Shown piece by piece: positions 12,020 to 25,000 of a stretch of DNA of 29,567 nt. The stretch's first letter is position 1. Each line of letters starts with the position of its first letter. Source of the DNA: Azolla pinnata (taxonomy: Eukaryota > Streptophyta > Polypodiopsida > Salviniales > Salviniaceae); NCBI GenBank assembly GCA_037176905.1, contig JBBBWG010028677.1, forward strand, positions 27,660 to 57,226. The letters run 5' to 3'. The position numbers were made by a program, and so were the translations under genes. A model generated the notes under the pieces. The model did no database searches and had not been told where the DNA came from. It worked only from the letters and a program-made list of their open reading frames with translations.

Positions 12020-12150
12020 GGCGGTTTTGGGCGGACAGGTGTGAAACCGGACAACTGGGCTCGGGACCGAACACGTGTGAAACCGGACAAACCGGCGGTT
12101 TTGGGCGGACAGGTGTGAACGCGGACAACTGCGCTCGTGTGTGAAAGCGG
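12020..12150. repeat. 74-bp GC-rich tandem repeat upstream of RPS5
   Basis: ggcggttttgggcggacagg starts at 12020 and again at 12094 (period 74). Both copies continue tgtgaa-(a/c)-c-ggacaact-g-gctcg, and the element gtgtgaaa-c-gg recurs three more times in between and after. It lies about 170-300 bp before the S5 start codon, in the likely promoter. The GC content is far above that of the DNA on either side. Confidence 0.8.
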
Positions 12151-12174
12151 CCAATTGGAATGCCTTTCGTCTTT

Positions 12175-12193
12175 CTAGGGTTTTCTAGGGTTT
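12175..12193 (+). promoter_or_regulatory. Paired telo-box motifs in the S5 leader
   Basis: ctagggttttctagggttt contains two copies of the reverse complement of the plant telo-box (AAACCCTA). This element is characteristic of promoters and leaders of plant ribosomal-protein and translation-factor genes. It lies about 130 bp before the ATG at 12322, where it would drive co-ordinate expression in dividing cells. The transcription start is not resolved. Confidence 0.65.
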
Positions 12194-12230
12194 CCTTTCT
12201 CTCGCGTCGTCTCTCTCCGTCCTCCTGCGC

Positions 12231-12299
12231 CTCAGCAGAAGCAGCTGCAGACGACGCAGAAGCAGAAGCAGAAGCAGAAGCAGGAGGCATACGCAGAAG
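12231..12299. repeat. (GCAGAA)n-like hexanucleotide repeat in S5 5' leader
   Basis: A degenerate cagaag/gcagaa run sits between the telo-box pair and the start codon. A further pyrimidine repeat (ccct)n lies at 12440-12482 just inside intron 1. These tracts create long but spurious open frames on both strands. Confidence 0.8.
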
Positions 12300-12321
12300 C
12301 AGATCCTCCCCTACCTCGGCC

Positions 12322-14972
<2,651 letters not shown>

Positions 14973-15635
14973 AAGCCTGGATCTTGCCGAAAATGCTGTG
15001 AAAGCTACATGCAGAAGAAAGAGCAGAGGAAAGCACCACCCTCCGTTTTTGTTAGCTGTATTGTTTTTTTGGACACTTGACAGAAACCCTTTGTTTGTTT
15101 CTAGTGATCTAAGTAAAATTTTCACTCTGAGCTTCTTTGTTTATTTCGATGTTCTCATTATAACAAACAAATGTTTTAAATATCAATTGGTTCGATCAAA
15201 GTTCTACATTTTTTGATTGGAAGCGGTGCGCTTGTAAAATCATACGTGTTAAAAACCTTTAGTGATGACTTTCTGTTCTTGTATCTTCTGAAAGTGATTT
15301 TTAGTGATTGACTTGCGGTTCTTTATCTTCCAAATGTGTTTTGAGAGGCGAGAAACTCATTAAGATCGTAGTCATTAGAAGTATTGTAGTTGCTGTAGTT
15401 GCTGCCGCATAATTTTCTTTAACCTCTTGGAGGTCTTATGTGATTTACTAACATTATCTGATTACCTACCGTTTGCAAGGCAAAACCATCTGTCTGATTC
15501 GGATCAATTAGAGATCCTACTAAAGGCTTGATAGATCTATCAAGGGCTGCTGGATCTGTAATCGGTCAATGGCTTTATGGATCATCAGTGTCTTGATTTC
15601 AGGATGCCCCCATGGGCTCATAGCATACTGAGATC
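14973..15635. other. S5 3' flank
   Basis: This is 3' UTR and intergenic DNA between the S5 stop codon and the CATA-rich array. It is T-rich just after the stop. I recognise no gene or clear terminator here. Confidence 0.6.
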
Positions 15636-16712
15636 TACACATATATACACACATTCACAAGCATACATACATACTCAAACATATTGTACATTTATGCATA
15701 CATGCACACACATACATACATATTTCACCGACCTACACATACATATACAGATATATATACAGATTGACGCATGCATGCATACATGATACGCCGCACATGC
15801 TTGACACATGTGCATAAACTGGCACAAGCAACAGCATGTGCTACATCCATTACATTGCATGCGTACATGCATGGAATGCATAGGTGCACACAACATACAT
15901 CCGTTACATACGGACATACCTCCATTCATACATACATACATACGGACATAGATACACACATGGTATATGGTGCATGCTTGACGGGTTAATTGGCACAAGA
16001 AACAGCAAGTGCTACATCCATTACATGCATGAGTACATGCATAGAATGCAGCAACAGCGTGTGCTACATCCATTACATTGCATGCGTACATGCATGGAAT
16101 GCATAGGTGCACACAACATACATCCCTTGCATACGTACATACATACGATACATACGATACATACGTACATTCGTACATACATACATACGGACATCTATAC
16201 ACACATGGCACATGGTACATGCTTGACGGGTTAATTGGCACAAGAAACAGCAAGTGCTACATCCATTACATCCATGGGTACATGCATAGAATGTATGGGT
16301 ACACGCAACATACATTCATTCGTACACACATGCTTATATGCATACATGCACACACGCATGCACACATACATGCATGCATGCACACACACATACATGCACA
16401 CAGGCTCACATACATGCACACACGCACACACACATGCATACATACATGCACAAAGCCCATGCATACGCATGCATACATACACATGCATACGCATGCACAC
16501 ACATGCACACATATACATACATCCATACACACACGCACACACATATATACATGCATGCGTGCATACATTCGCACATGCACACAGACATGCATACACACAT
16601 GCATACATACATACGTGTGCATAGACATACATGCATACAGGCATGCATACATACATGCATGCACACATGCACACACACATGCATACATACATACGTATAC
16701 ACATACATACAG
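15636..16712. repeat. 1.1-kb CATA/CACA-rich array with embedded higher-order repeats
   Basis: Almost all of this stretch is built of catacata, cacaca and catgcata words. Within it a longer unit recurs: gcttgacgggttaattggca then agaaacagcaagtgctacatccattaca, starting at 15799, 15976 and 16221. An extra partial copy (gcaacagcgtgtgctacatc) lies at 16051. The second half, from about 16320, is nearly pure tetranucleotide. All six frames stay open for long runs (His/Thr/Met/Cys-rich peptides), which is an effect of the repeat and not coding. The array ends about 36 bp before the TIP41 ATG. Confidence 0.92.
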
Positions 16713-16748
16713 ATTCAAGCATACGTCCGAGCGGCAGCAGCGACAGCG

Positions 16749-18831
16749 ATGGATGAGGAGAAAGAGCGCGAGAGAGAGAAGGCCGAAGCTCTGCGGCGCA
16801 TCGGAGCTCGCATCATCACTTCGTGCTCACAGGATCATCAGACTGAGCAGCGAAGCCTCGTCCGTGGGATCGAAGCCTGCGGATGGACCATCACAACCAA
16901 GAAGGATTCCATCATGAAAATGCACGCCAGAGAACAGTAACAAATCGACTCCCTCTCTCGTTTCTCTCATCTCCCCGCCCATTTCTAGGGTTTGAAACGT
17001 CTAGGATTCGATCAAGAAGGAAAGGGGGGGGGGGGGAGAAACCTTCGTAACAAAGGTACCCTAAACGGACCATAGCATTGAAATGAATTTTTCTAGGGCG
17101 TGCTGTCGTGATATATATATATTGTGCAGGCCCCGCTGAAAATGCATATGTATTGACACATCGCTGCTGATGTCTTCCTTCACTAAGATCGCTAGGTTCT
17201 GAATGAATATGTTGAAAAACGCGAAGTTACAGCATACACACTGAGGACGTAGATTTTCTAGCTACATTTCATGACATTCTAGAAATTAAAGCGAGCGTGT
17301 TCTGTCTAGTTGCATTCATGACATGCTGGAATTTACAGCATGCATACCACAGTCATAATCTGTTTAGTTACATTCATGGCATAGTGGTGTAAGTCATTGG
17401 CGTTTTCACGACTTTTATACGTAATGTAATCAATCGGGTCACCTTCACGAGTTTTTATATTCATGGCGTACTGGAAATTGCAGCATGTGGCTGCAATCTT
17501 ATTTCGTCTAGTTACATTTATGACATGCTGGTGTAAGTTTTCGTTATCATGAAATTTATATGTAAGGGAAACAATCACACCACCTCTTCTTCAAGAGCTT
17601 ATATTCATGAAATGCTGGAAATTGCAGCATGTGTACTACAATCATATTCTGCCTATTACATTCATGAAATGTGGGTGTAACCCATTGGATTGGAGTACGT
17701 GCTGTATGTAAGGAAATAAACCATGTTTTCTTCGGAATTATACCTTCATAACGTAGTGCAAAGCACTGCAGACATGCTGTGAACATACTCTGTCACATTC
17801 TTGAGAGACAGGTATAATTTATTGGACTTTGAAGAGCTATACATATAAGGGAAGAAAGTGCACTACTTAGCATAAGTCAATGCATAAGCTGGCAATGTTC
17901 AAGCTCACAACTTCAGAAAAGGTGATTTCAAGAAAAGTACTAGGATTATTTAAAAAAAAACCAATGTCTCATTAACATATGAAAAGACATGTTTTTCATT
18001 CAGTTAAGGCCCATCCATTCCGTTTAACCTACAATGCAATTTTTCTAGAAAAGTACTATAGTCACACCATAACACGTTTTTCAAACCTATGGACACCCTT
18101 GGATCTATGGAGCTTTTAAGCATCTAAACTGATGTAGACATTTGTCTTGACTCAAATTATGTTCAGATGGGAGAAGCTCCTGGATACAACACACCTTCCT
18201 GAAATGGTGTTTGGTGACAGCTTGTTAGAGCTTATTCACAATGCCTCTGGTATTCATGTCCATTTCAATGCCTATGATGCGCTTCGTGAGTGGAAGAAGG
18301 AAGCATTGCCACCTGTTGAAGTTCCTGCCGCAGCTAAATGGAAAAATAGAAGGTCTAGCTCCTATTGGTTCTTGACTTGATTGTAACATTAACCTTAAAG
18401 TTTCAGATGCTGAAGTTCTTTGCATTAATTACTCTTTTTGTCACTTTGGAAGCAGCAAGCCAAGGCAAGAGATTGTATTAAATTATGATTACACATTCAC
18501 GACTGCATACAGTGGCAGTGCAGCCATTCAGTGTGATGATCAACAACAAAAGGTTCTTTATTTTCTTGTGAACAGGGATTTTATCTGTAATTATCTTAGG
18601 AACAAATTTTGATGTTTTAACATACATTATTAGGGTAAATTTTCAGTGGAGGAATGTGAATGGATAATGTAAAGTTGCTAGTAACAAATATTTGATGCAT
18701 GAGCATTGGACTGATGAAGGAAGAGCTCTAACTTGTCCCCTGATTTAGCACAATCTTTGTTTCAAAGGATATTGAGCCTTGCTACAAAATTCAGACTGGA
18801 TCTACCTTGATTAGGGATTTCCTACAACTTT

Positions 18832-18873
<42 letters not shown>

Positions 18874-21006
18874 TTTACATTCTCTGATTTTAAAAGAAGT
18901 TTGAAGAGATATGTTCTAGATGTGTTCCTCCTGCAGAGTTCTCAAAGTGACTAGGCCAAGTTAAGTGTATGTGTAGTGAAGTCTAAACCTTTTAGAGAAG
19001 CTAATATGTCAAATTTTAAATCTGACTTGTGCACATATATTTGAATCAAAACTGAAGAAGATTTATGTGGATGAAAATTTGAGATGGGAAATCCTCTCGT
19101 CCCTAACGGAAGTGGAACAGATCCAAATCCATGATGATTGTGAGCTTGGAACCTCAACTTTTACTAGCTGTGTCCTAGCTTGATGCCAGTTAAGAATAAA
19201 TTGTCCATATACCAGAGAATAACCACTGTCTAATGACCATTCATGCTGACTGTTCCGTGGAAAATGCAGCATCTGGCAAAAGTGAATAACACAAATATAC
19301 AACAGAACTCTGGAGGTTGATTTGGCAGAAATCCACATCTTTAATTTGTTCTGTGAGCCACAGTTGTATGAAAGGCTTTTCAACTGCTGTGAGAATTGAT
19401 TGCATTAGTAGAAGATGGCTCTTAGTTGGAGGCCGACCTATGCTATAGAATAGTTGATGATCTTGCAATGGTTGGATCTCAGATGCGAACAATTTTATTC
19501 TTGCTTTTTGTGTTTGTATTCCTGTTTGTGATTCCTTTTTTCAGTGTTTAAATTTAGGAAGTTTTTAAAATTTAAACTCCTGGCTATCTTGCATCAGTGT
19601 ATGAGTTTGTCATGCAATTCTATAGTTAATTAATACTCACTTTTACGAAACAAACGTAACTCTGCAATTTCTTTTTATGTGCTCTGCTTTTAAAATTAAG
19701 CATATTGGCTTGAAACGTAGAGATTGCATCAAGTATTTATAGACAATATTAAATTGGGGTGAATGTCTGCTCTTTATATAGGTGAGTGCTCATTGCCTGG
19801 AATCAAAGTTTAATAATTCACATGTAAATCACCAGATCTAAGATTCAATGATGATAATCTGTGTATGCACACTCCAGATGTGTACTGGAGCTACAGGTGT
19901 TAGAAAAAAATTTATAACTAGAAATTTGAGTGATTGCTCAATGTTCTTGTGCCGTTTTCTTTCTAATCACTCAATTCTTCTGCCTTTTTCTTGATCTATG
20001 GTTTATTTGTATAGGCTTCAATGACAAGATTCTGTTCTTCAGGTTAATGATGCTCAGAAGAGCTTAGAGTGGGTGGAGTGTGAAGAACGTATTGACCGTG
20101 ATGCATTACGGGCAAGAGACCCTATTTTATTTTATGATGAGGTATATACTGATGGTTACCTTCTTCGTAGATTTATAAATCTGATGTACATAGTGAATAT
20201 CAGTAAAAGTAATATACAACAACACTCTTGTTTTACATTTACACCATTAGAGATATGAAATAGATAATGGGGGGTGTACTATTCTTTCATTCATAGTCAG
20301 AGGTGAATTGAGCTCTAAACTTTTGAAATCCGGACCAGTGACCGAATCAGCATTAGAGTTGTCTTTATCCACATTTTCTCTAAAGACATTTATTTAATAA
20401 TAACACTGGCAGTCTTGATTAGGTGATTCTCTATGAAGATGAACTTGCAGACAATGGGGTTTCAATACTTACAGCTAAAGTGGTATGTAGTTAATTAGTG
20501 ATTCACAAGAGTTTTGGTGTTGGAACTACCCAATTGATATATGTAATGGTGTGCTTCCATGCAGAGAGTCATGCCAAGCTGCTGGTTTATTTTATTGAGA
20601 TTTTGGGTAAGATTTGTGTTGTTAGCTTTCACAATGCACTTGTAAATATATCCCTGTGTACTGAGTTTTAAAGTATTAATGTTCACACAGCTTAGGATTG
20701 ATGGTGTACTGATGCGATTAAGAGATACTCGAATGTATTCAAGCTTCAAACACAGTACCCTTCCACATCCTATTGTGCTGAGGGAGCGTACCATAAGAGA
20801 AGGAAAGATCGAAGACTTGGCATCTGTAAGGATTTCTTTTTTCTATGCTGAATTCCCCAGGGATATTTTTAACCACTCCAGTTTTTCACCAGATGGGGAT
20901 TCCACCAGACATCCTAGCCGACAAAGATGGGAGTTTAATTTGTGACAAGCTGCCAATATGCAAAGAGTACATTGAGGAGCTCACTGTGAATGCAAAAGAA
21001 GCCTGA
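16749..21006 (+). CDS. TIP41L: TIP41-like family protein (TAP42-interacting, TOR/PP2A signalling)
   Basis: In yeast TIP41 binds TAP42 and releases PP2A-type phosphatases downstream of TOR; plant TIP41L binds PP2A catalytic subunits (family knowledge). Eight exons: 16749-16936, 18167-18352, 18456-18552, 20043-20141, 20423-20482, 20565-20606, 20691-20825, 20893-21006, all GT-AG, in frame, 306 residues. Family hallmarks in order: THLPEMVFGDS with HFNAYDAL, LPPVEVPAAAKWK, LNYDYTFTTAYSGS, DPILFYDEVILYEDELADNG, RVMPSCWFILLRFWLRIDG, VLMRLRDTRMYSS. The C-terminus ends KLPICKEYIEELTVNAKEA then TGA. The N-terminus (MDEEKEREREKAEALRRIGA) is charged and variable, as usual. The codon spanning intron 1 is CA|A (Gln), giving REQWEKLL. 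The exon 3 acceptor is a possible NAG tandem (ggaag/cag), which would add one Ser. Exon 8 could be placed only from 20893 with the frame kept. Complete gene. Confidence 0.95.
16937..18166. other. TIP41 intron 1 with telo-box, poly-G and tandem array
   Basis: The 1.23-kb first intron starts gtaaca. It carries a ctagggttt telo-box-like motif at 16985-16993 and a run of 13 G at 17024-17036. The 144-bp tandem array then occupies most of the middle. It ends tatgttcag. Confidence 0.75.
17220..17800. repeat. ~144-bp tandem array inside TIP41 intron 1
   Basis: The anchor (a)cagcatg(t/c) falls at 17336, 17481, 17625 and, as cagacatgctg, at 17769 (spacings 145, 144, 144). A shortened copy lies near 17230. 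Each unit also has a (t)acattcatgacatgctggtgtaa half and an attcatgaaatgctggaaattg half, so the unit itself is an internal duplication of about 70 bp. Copies are 60-80% alike by eye. Confidence 0.8.
18553..20042. other. TIP41 intron 3 (1.49 kb)
   Basis: A large AT-rich intron between the exon ending CDDQQQK and the exon beginning VNDAQKSL. It contains a (CAT)13 microsatellite at 18834-18873. I see no gene. Short frames at 18951-19492 on the reverse strand look like chance. Confidence 0.75.
18834..18873. repeat. (CAT)13 microsatellite
   Basis: A perfect 40-bp catcat run in TIP41 intron 3, likely length-variable between individuals. Confidence 0.95.
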
Positions 21007-22068
21007 AACAAGTATTGAAGAGTATGTATGATGTCCCAAAGCCTTAGACATCATCAGTACAATGTCTAGAATGATTCTGGGAATCGAAAAGATTCAATTG
21101 TAACTGATTATTGCCACATATATTTTCTAGAAACAGTTGTGAACCATGTGCATTGCCATCTCATGACAAGTTAGTTTGTTTTGGTTGTGTAGACTTGCAG
21201 ATGGCTATGCACTGTCGGGAAGAGATTAAATGGATAAGTTGTTTCTATCACAAGTACAAAAGACTCCGGTGATCACTGTGTGTTTTTTAGTAAGGTTTAC
21301 GTTTATTTTGGGCATAAAAAGAGGTTAATGTGAATTAAAAGCAGATTCGCTTTTAAATATGGTCTCTTTTCAATCTCGTGCTTGTTACACAAATGGAGTT
21401 GTGTGTTTCTTAGCAAATGTGTTGGATTGGAATGATTGAGAATTTGGTTTTGTTCTCTCCTTTATTGTAGGTACAGATCTCCCCAGAAACTGTATCATGG
21501 ATTTGTGAGATTAAATTCAGATGGAAAGGTCGTAATTTGGAAAGGGAATCATGTACACTGCATTGGTGTGCTCTATACAATATAGTTAGAGCTCCATGTG
21601 AAAAGTATTTGTGATTTTCACGTGAAATATAATTTCTGATTGTACTAAAAACTCAGAAAAACAAATGTGACAGTTCCAAAGAATCGATTTTAATGCTGGA
21701 TGCGGATGGTAGTTGCCAAGGTACGATATACCAACTCATATGACCTTGTGATATACAATGCCATGGTTCATCAAGCCTATTGGTGGTATGTACACTGTGA
21801 AAAACATTATGATGTTGTCAGGCTGAATGGCATTGAATCTTCCAACAGTGCGCTGCATTGGAACATTCAAACGCGAGGTGGTAAATGGATATTTCTCCAT
21901 TGCCCAGTCAATAAGAATTGGTATGTTTCCCCTCCTTTAACATCCATCATCGGTCTCATTATAGACTGCGAATCATTATAATGCTGCAAGCTGAATGGGA
22001 AGCAATGGGGCATCGAAACATCCACACATTCTCACAGTGTCGATTGGAATTTCGATGCTTTCCCTCCT
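21007..22068. other. Convergent intergenic region between TIP41 and the PPR gene
   Basis: It holds the TIP41 3' flank on the left and, on the right, decayed copies of the PPR gene's end (see 21790-22068). The forward open frame at 21700-21981 overlaps these decayed copies and has no known relative. No other gene is visible. Confidence 0.6.
21790..22068 (-). pseudogene. Decayed tandem copies of the PPR gene 3' end
   Basis: Minus-strand reading just past the PPR stop finds a second copy of the PPR terminus. The PPR end is CTGCAGCATTTGTTTTAATG ... TATGCTGAGACCGACCATG ... stop ... AGGAGGGAAAGCAT. About 131 bp further is TTGCAGCATTATAATG ... TATAATGAGACCGATGATG ... stop ... AGGAGGGGAAACAT. A third, weaker copy (CATTCAGCCTGACAACATCA then TAATG) lies about 169 bp beyond that. 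The reading frame is broken in both, so these are remnants of a tandem duplication. Confidence 0.55.
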
Positions 22069-25000
22069 TCAACCTGCATGGTCGGTCTCAGCATACATAT
22101 TGGCCATTAAAACAAATGCTGCAGGATGATGTAACTTGCAGACATCTACAGCTTCTTCAAAAACCTGTTCGCAAAGCTCAAGATCTGCCGACCTTCTGCA
22201 TGCTGCGAGCAGGTTGATCCAACCGACACCTTCCATATGCAATGGGATCGCTTGCAGCAATGCGAATGCTTCATTGACTCGACCAGCTCGGCCTAAGATG
22301 TCGACCATGCAATCACCATGCTTGCCACTCAAAGCATTTGCTGTACACAAGTACATGAAGCTTTCTTGGCCTTTGCCAACCAGTCCATCGTGATCGAATC
22401 CTGTCAGCAGGTTAAGGTATGTTGCTTCATTGGGTTCGATTCCCTCTTCCTCCATTCTTTCAGAAAAAGTTACAACTAGATCGCTTCGCCCTTGCCGAGC
22501 ATACCCATTAGAGAGTGCATTAAGTGCTACAAGGTCTATTCTTGGTATGCTGTCAAACAGTGCTTGAGCATCGACCATGCAGCCGCACTTTGCATACATC
22601 TCAATGAGTGCAGTGGTGAACATGGCGTCGGCTGCGAAAACCTGCTTCATTTGAGCATCGATCCTGGTACCAGCCTCTAACGCTCCTGTATTTCCACATA
22701 CTTTCAGCAAGCTCATGATGGCAGCCTCATTCGGCAGCACTCCTTGATGCTGCATTCCTTCATATAGAGAGAATGCAGTGTCAATATCTCCTTGATCGAC
22801 ACAACCGGATATTACAGCGCTCCACGATAAAACGTCCCGGGACAGGAACAATTCATCAAATAGGTCTACAGCTTCGTCGATGGCCCCGCATTTGGCATAC
22901 ATACTTATCAGGGCATTATGGACAGGTACATCACTTTCCAGCTCCTCTTTCGCTGCTTCTATATGGGTTTCTCGGCCAACAGCTAGGGCTCCTATCTCAG
23001 CACATGCTTTCACAATGGTAAGCAAAGTGACAGCATTTGGAGAGATACCCTCAAGCTGCATTTGGCCATAACAGTTGAGTGCATGCTCAGCCATCCCATG
23101 GTCCAGGAAACCTGCAATCAGACTGGTCCACGAGACCACATCTCGAACCAGCAATCTGCTGAATACTTCTTCCGCTTCGACTAATCGTGCACATTTGGCG
23201 TAGAAATGCACCAATGCACTGCCAACCATGGGATCATCTTCAAAACCTGCTTTCACAATGTAGCTATGGACCGCGCTACCTTTCTCAGTGGATCCGGTGC
23301 TGCTACAAGCTCTTAGGATGCACAAGACGGCAGTTACATCTGCACACACTCCCTCTAGCTGCATTTGCTCAGAATGCATCAGTGCTTCAGTGGCAAGGCC
23401 ATGCTCTGTATTTCCAGAGATGAAGGTCGACCATATCACCGCATTTCTGGCCGGGAGTGCATCGAACAGATGCCGTGCCTCATCAAGAAAGCCGCATCTA
23501 CAGTACATATCGAGCAAAACGCTGCCGACAAGCTCATCATCTTCGAACCCTACTTCCAGGATGTATGCGTGGAGCTTTAGGCCTTCTTCGCCATGTCCAG
23601 CATAGCAACACGCCTTCAAGATGCTGACAAGCGTGCTTCGATTGGGGGCGATGCCCTCATCATTTCGCATCATGTCGAAGAAACGGAGCGCTTCCTGGTG
23701 GAGCTCGCAACCGACGCAGGCGCTGATCAGTGTGTTCCAGGCCACCACATCTTGAACCGAAAGCTCGGCGAAGACATCCCAAGCTTCTGCCAGCAAGCCC
23801 CCTTTGGCATACATCTCCAGCAGAGCATTGCCAACTACAGGAGATGTTTCGAAGCCCTCTCCGAGAAGCTCGGCATGGGCTCGCCTTCCTGTGGCTATGT
23901 CCCTCGCAGCACCACATGCCCTCAACCCGCAAGCGAAAGCCACCGCATCGAGCCCGACGTTGCTCGCCTGCATGTCTCTGAAAGTAGACAGCGCTTCTTC
24001 GACGAGCCCGTGTTCCGAATATGCAGCAAGCATGACGGTCCATGCGACCGTGTCTCGGGCATTCATCGCGGCGAAGACATGCTGTGCTTCTGTGATCGAG
24101 CTGCATTTGGAGTACATGGTGACGAGGGCGCCGGCGAAGATGGGCTCTTCGCGGGCGAGGAATCCATGGCGCTTCTCGATCTGCAAATGAAGCTCTCTGC
24201 CATAGCCCAAGTCCCCGACCTCTCCGCAGGCTTTCAGGGCATAGATGTACGCTGCTGGCTCGAGAAGCCCTGCCGATTCCAGCCGCTCTTTGCAGTCCAA
24301 GACTCGGTCATTCATCCCGCTTTCTGACAGCTTCGCGATCAGAGCGATCCAGGAATCGGCATCTGGGGCCGGAGATGCCCTCGCCAATATCGCTTCCGCA
24401 TCAGCGAAGCAGCCGAAAGAGGCGTACAAGTCCACGAGGCTCCTCACGAGAGCGGCCTCCATCTCGCAGCCTCTGGCGACGAGGGCATGGTGGAGGAGCT
24501 TTGCTCCATCGAAATCTTCCCAGCTTTCGCAGGCTCTCAAGACATGGCTGAATGTGGTAGCATCGGGCAGCATACCTTCAGATTCCATGGCTTGGAGGCA
24601 AAGCAAAGCCTCGCCGCGGAGGCGGTGCTCGATGTACAAGGAGATGAGCAGGTTCCAGAGGCGAAGATCTCTGGCGGGGGCGCGATCGAACACCGTGCGA
24701 GCATCGGCAAGGAAGCTGCAGCGCCCGTAGAAGGCGATCAACGCATTGGTAAGGGGCAGATCGTTTCCACCATGATGAGGATGATGATGATGATGATGAT
24801 GGAAGCCTTGCTTCACCATTTTGGAATGGATTTCCCTGCCGATCTCCGGCTCCGCGGAGCAGAATCTGCCGCAGAAGCTCAACAGATGCATGAACGTGTG
24901 CCTGCTCGGCTGGACTCCGTCTTCCTCCATCTGCTCCAGGAGGATGAGGGCGAAGGAGAAGCTGCCCATCTGGGCGTGAGCTGCGATGAGGGAAGTCCAT

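Noticed and set aside
15675-16917. Several long His/Thr/Met- or Cys/Met/Val-rich ORFs on both strands
   Set aside because: They are produced by the CATA/CACA array, which stays open in all frames; only the last part of one plus frame (from 16749) is the real TIP41 start.
21700-21981. 93-codon forward ORF
   Set aside because: It overlaps the decayed antisense copies of the PPR end and has no known relative.
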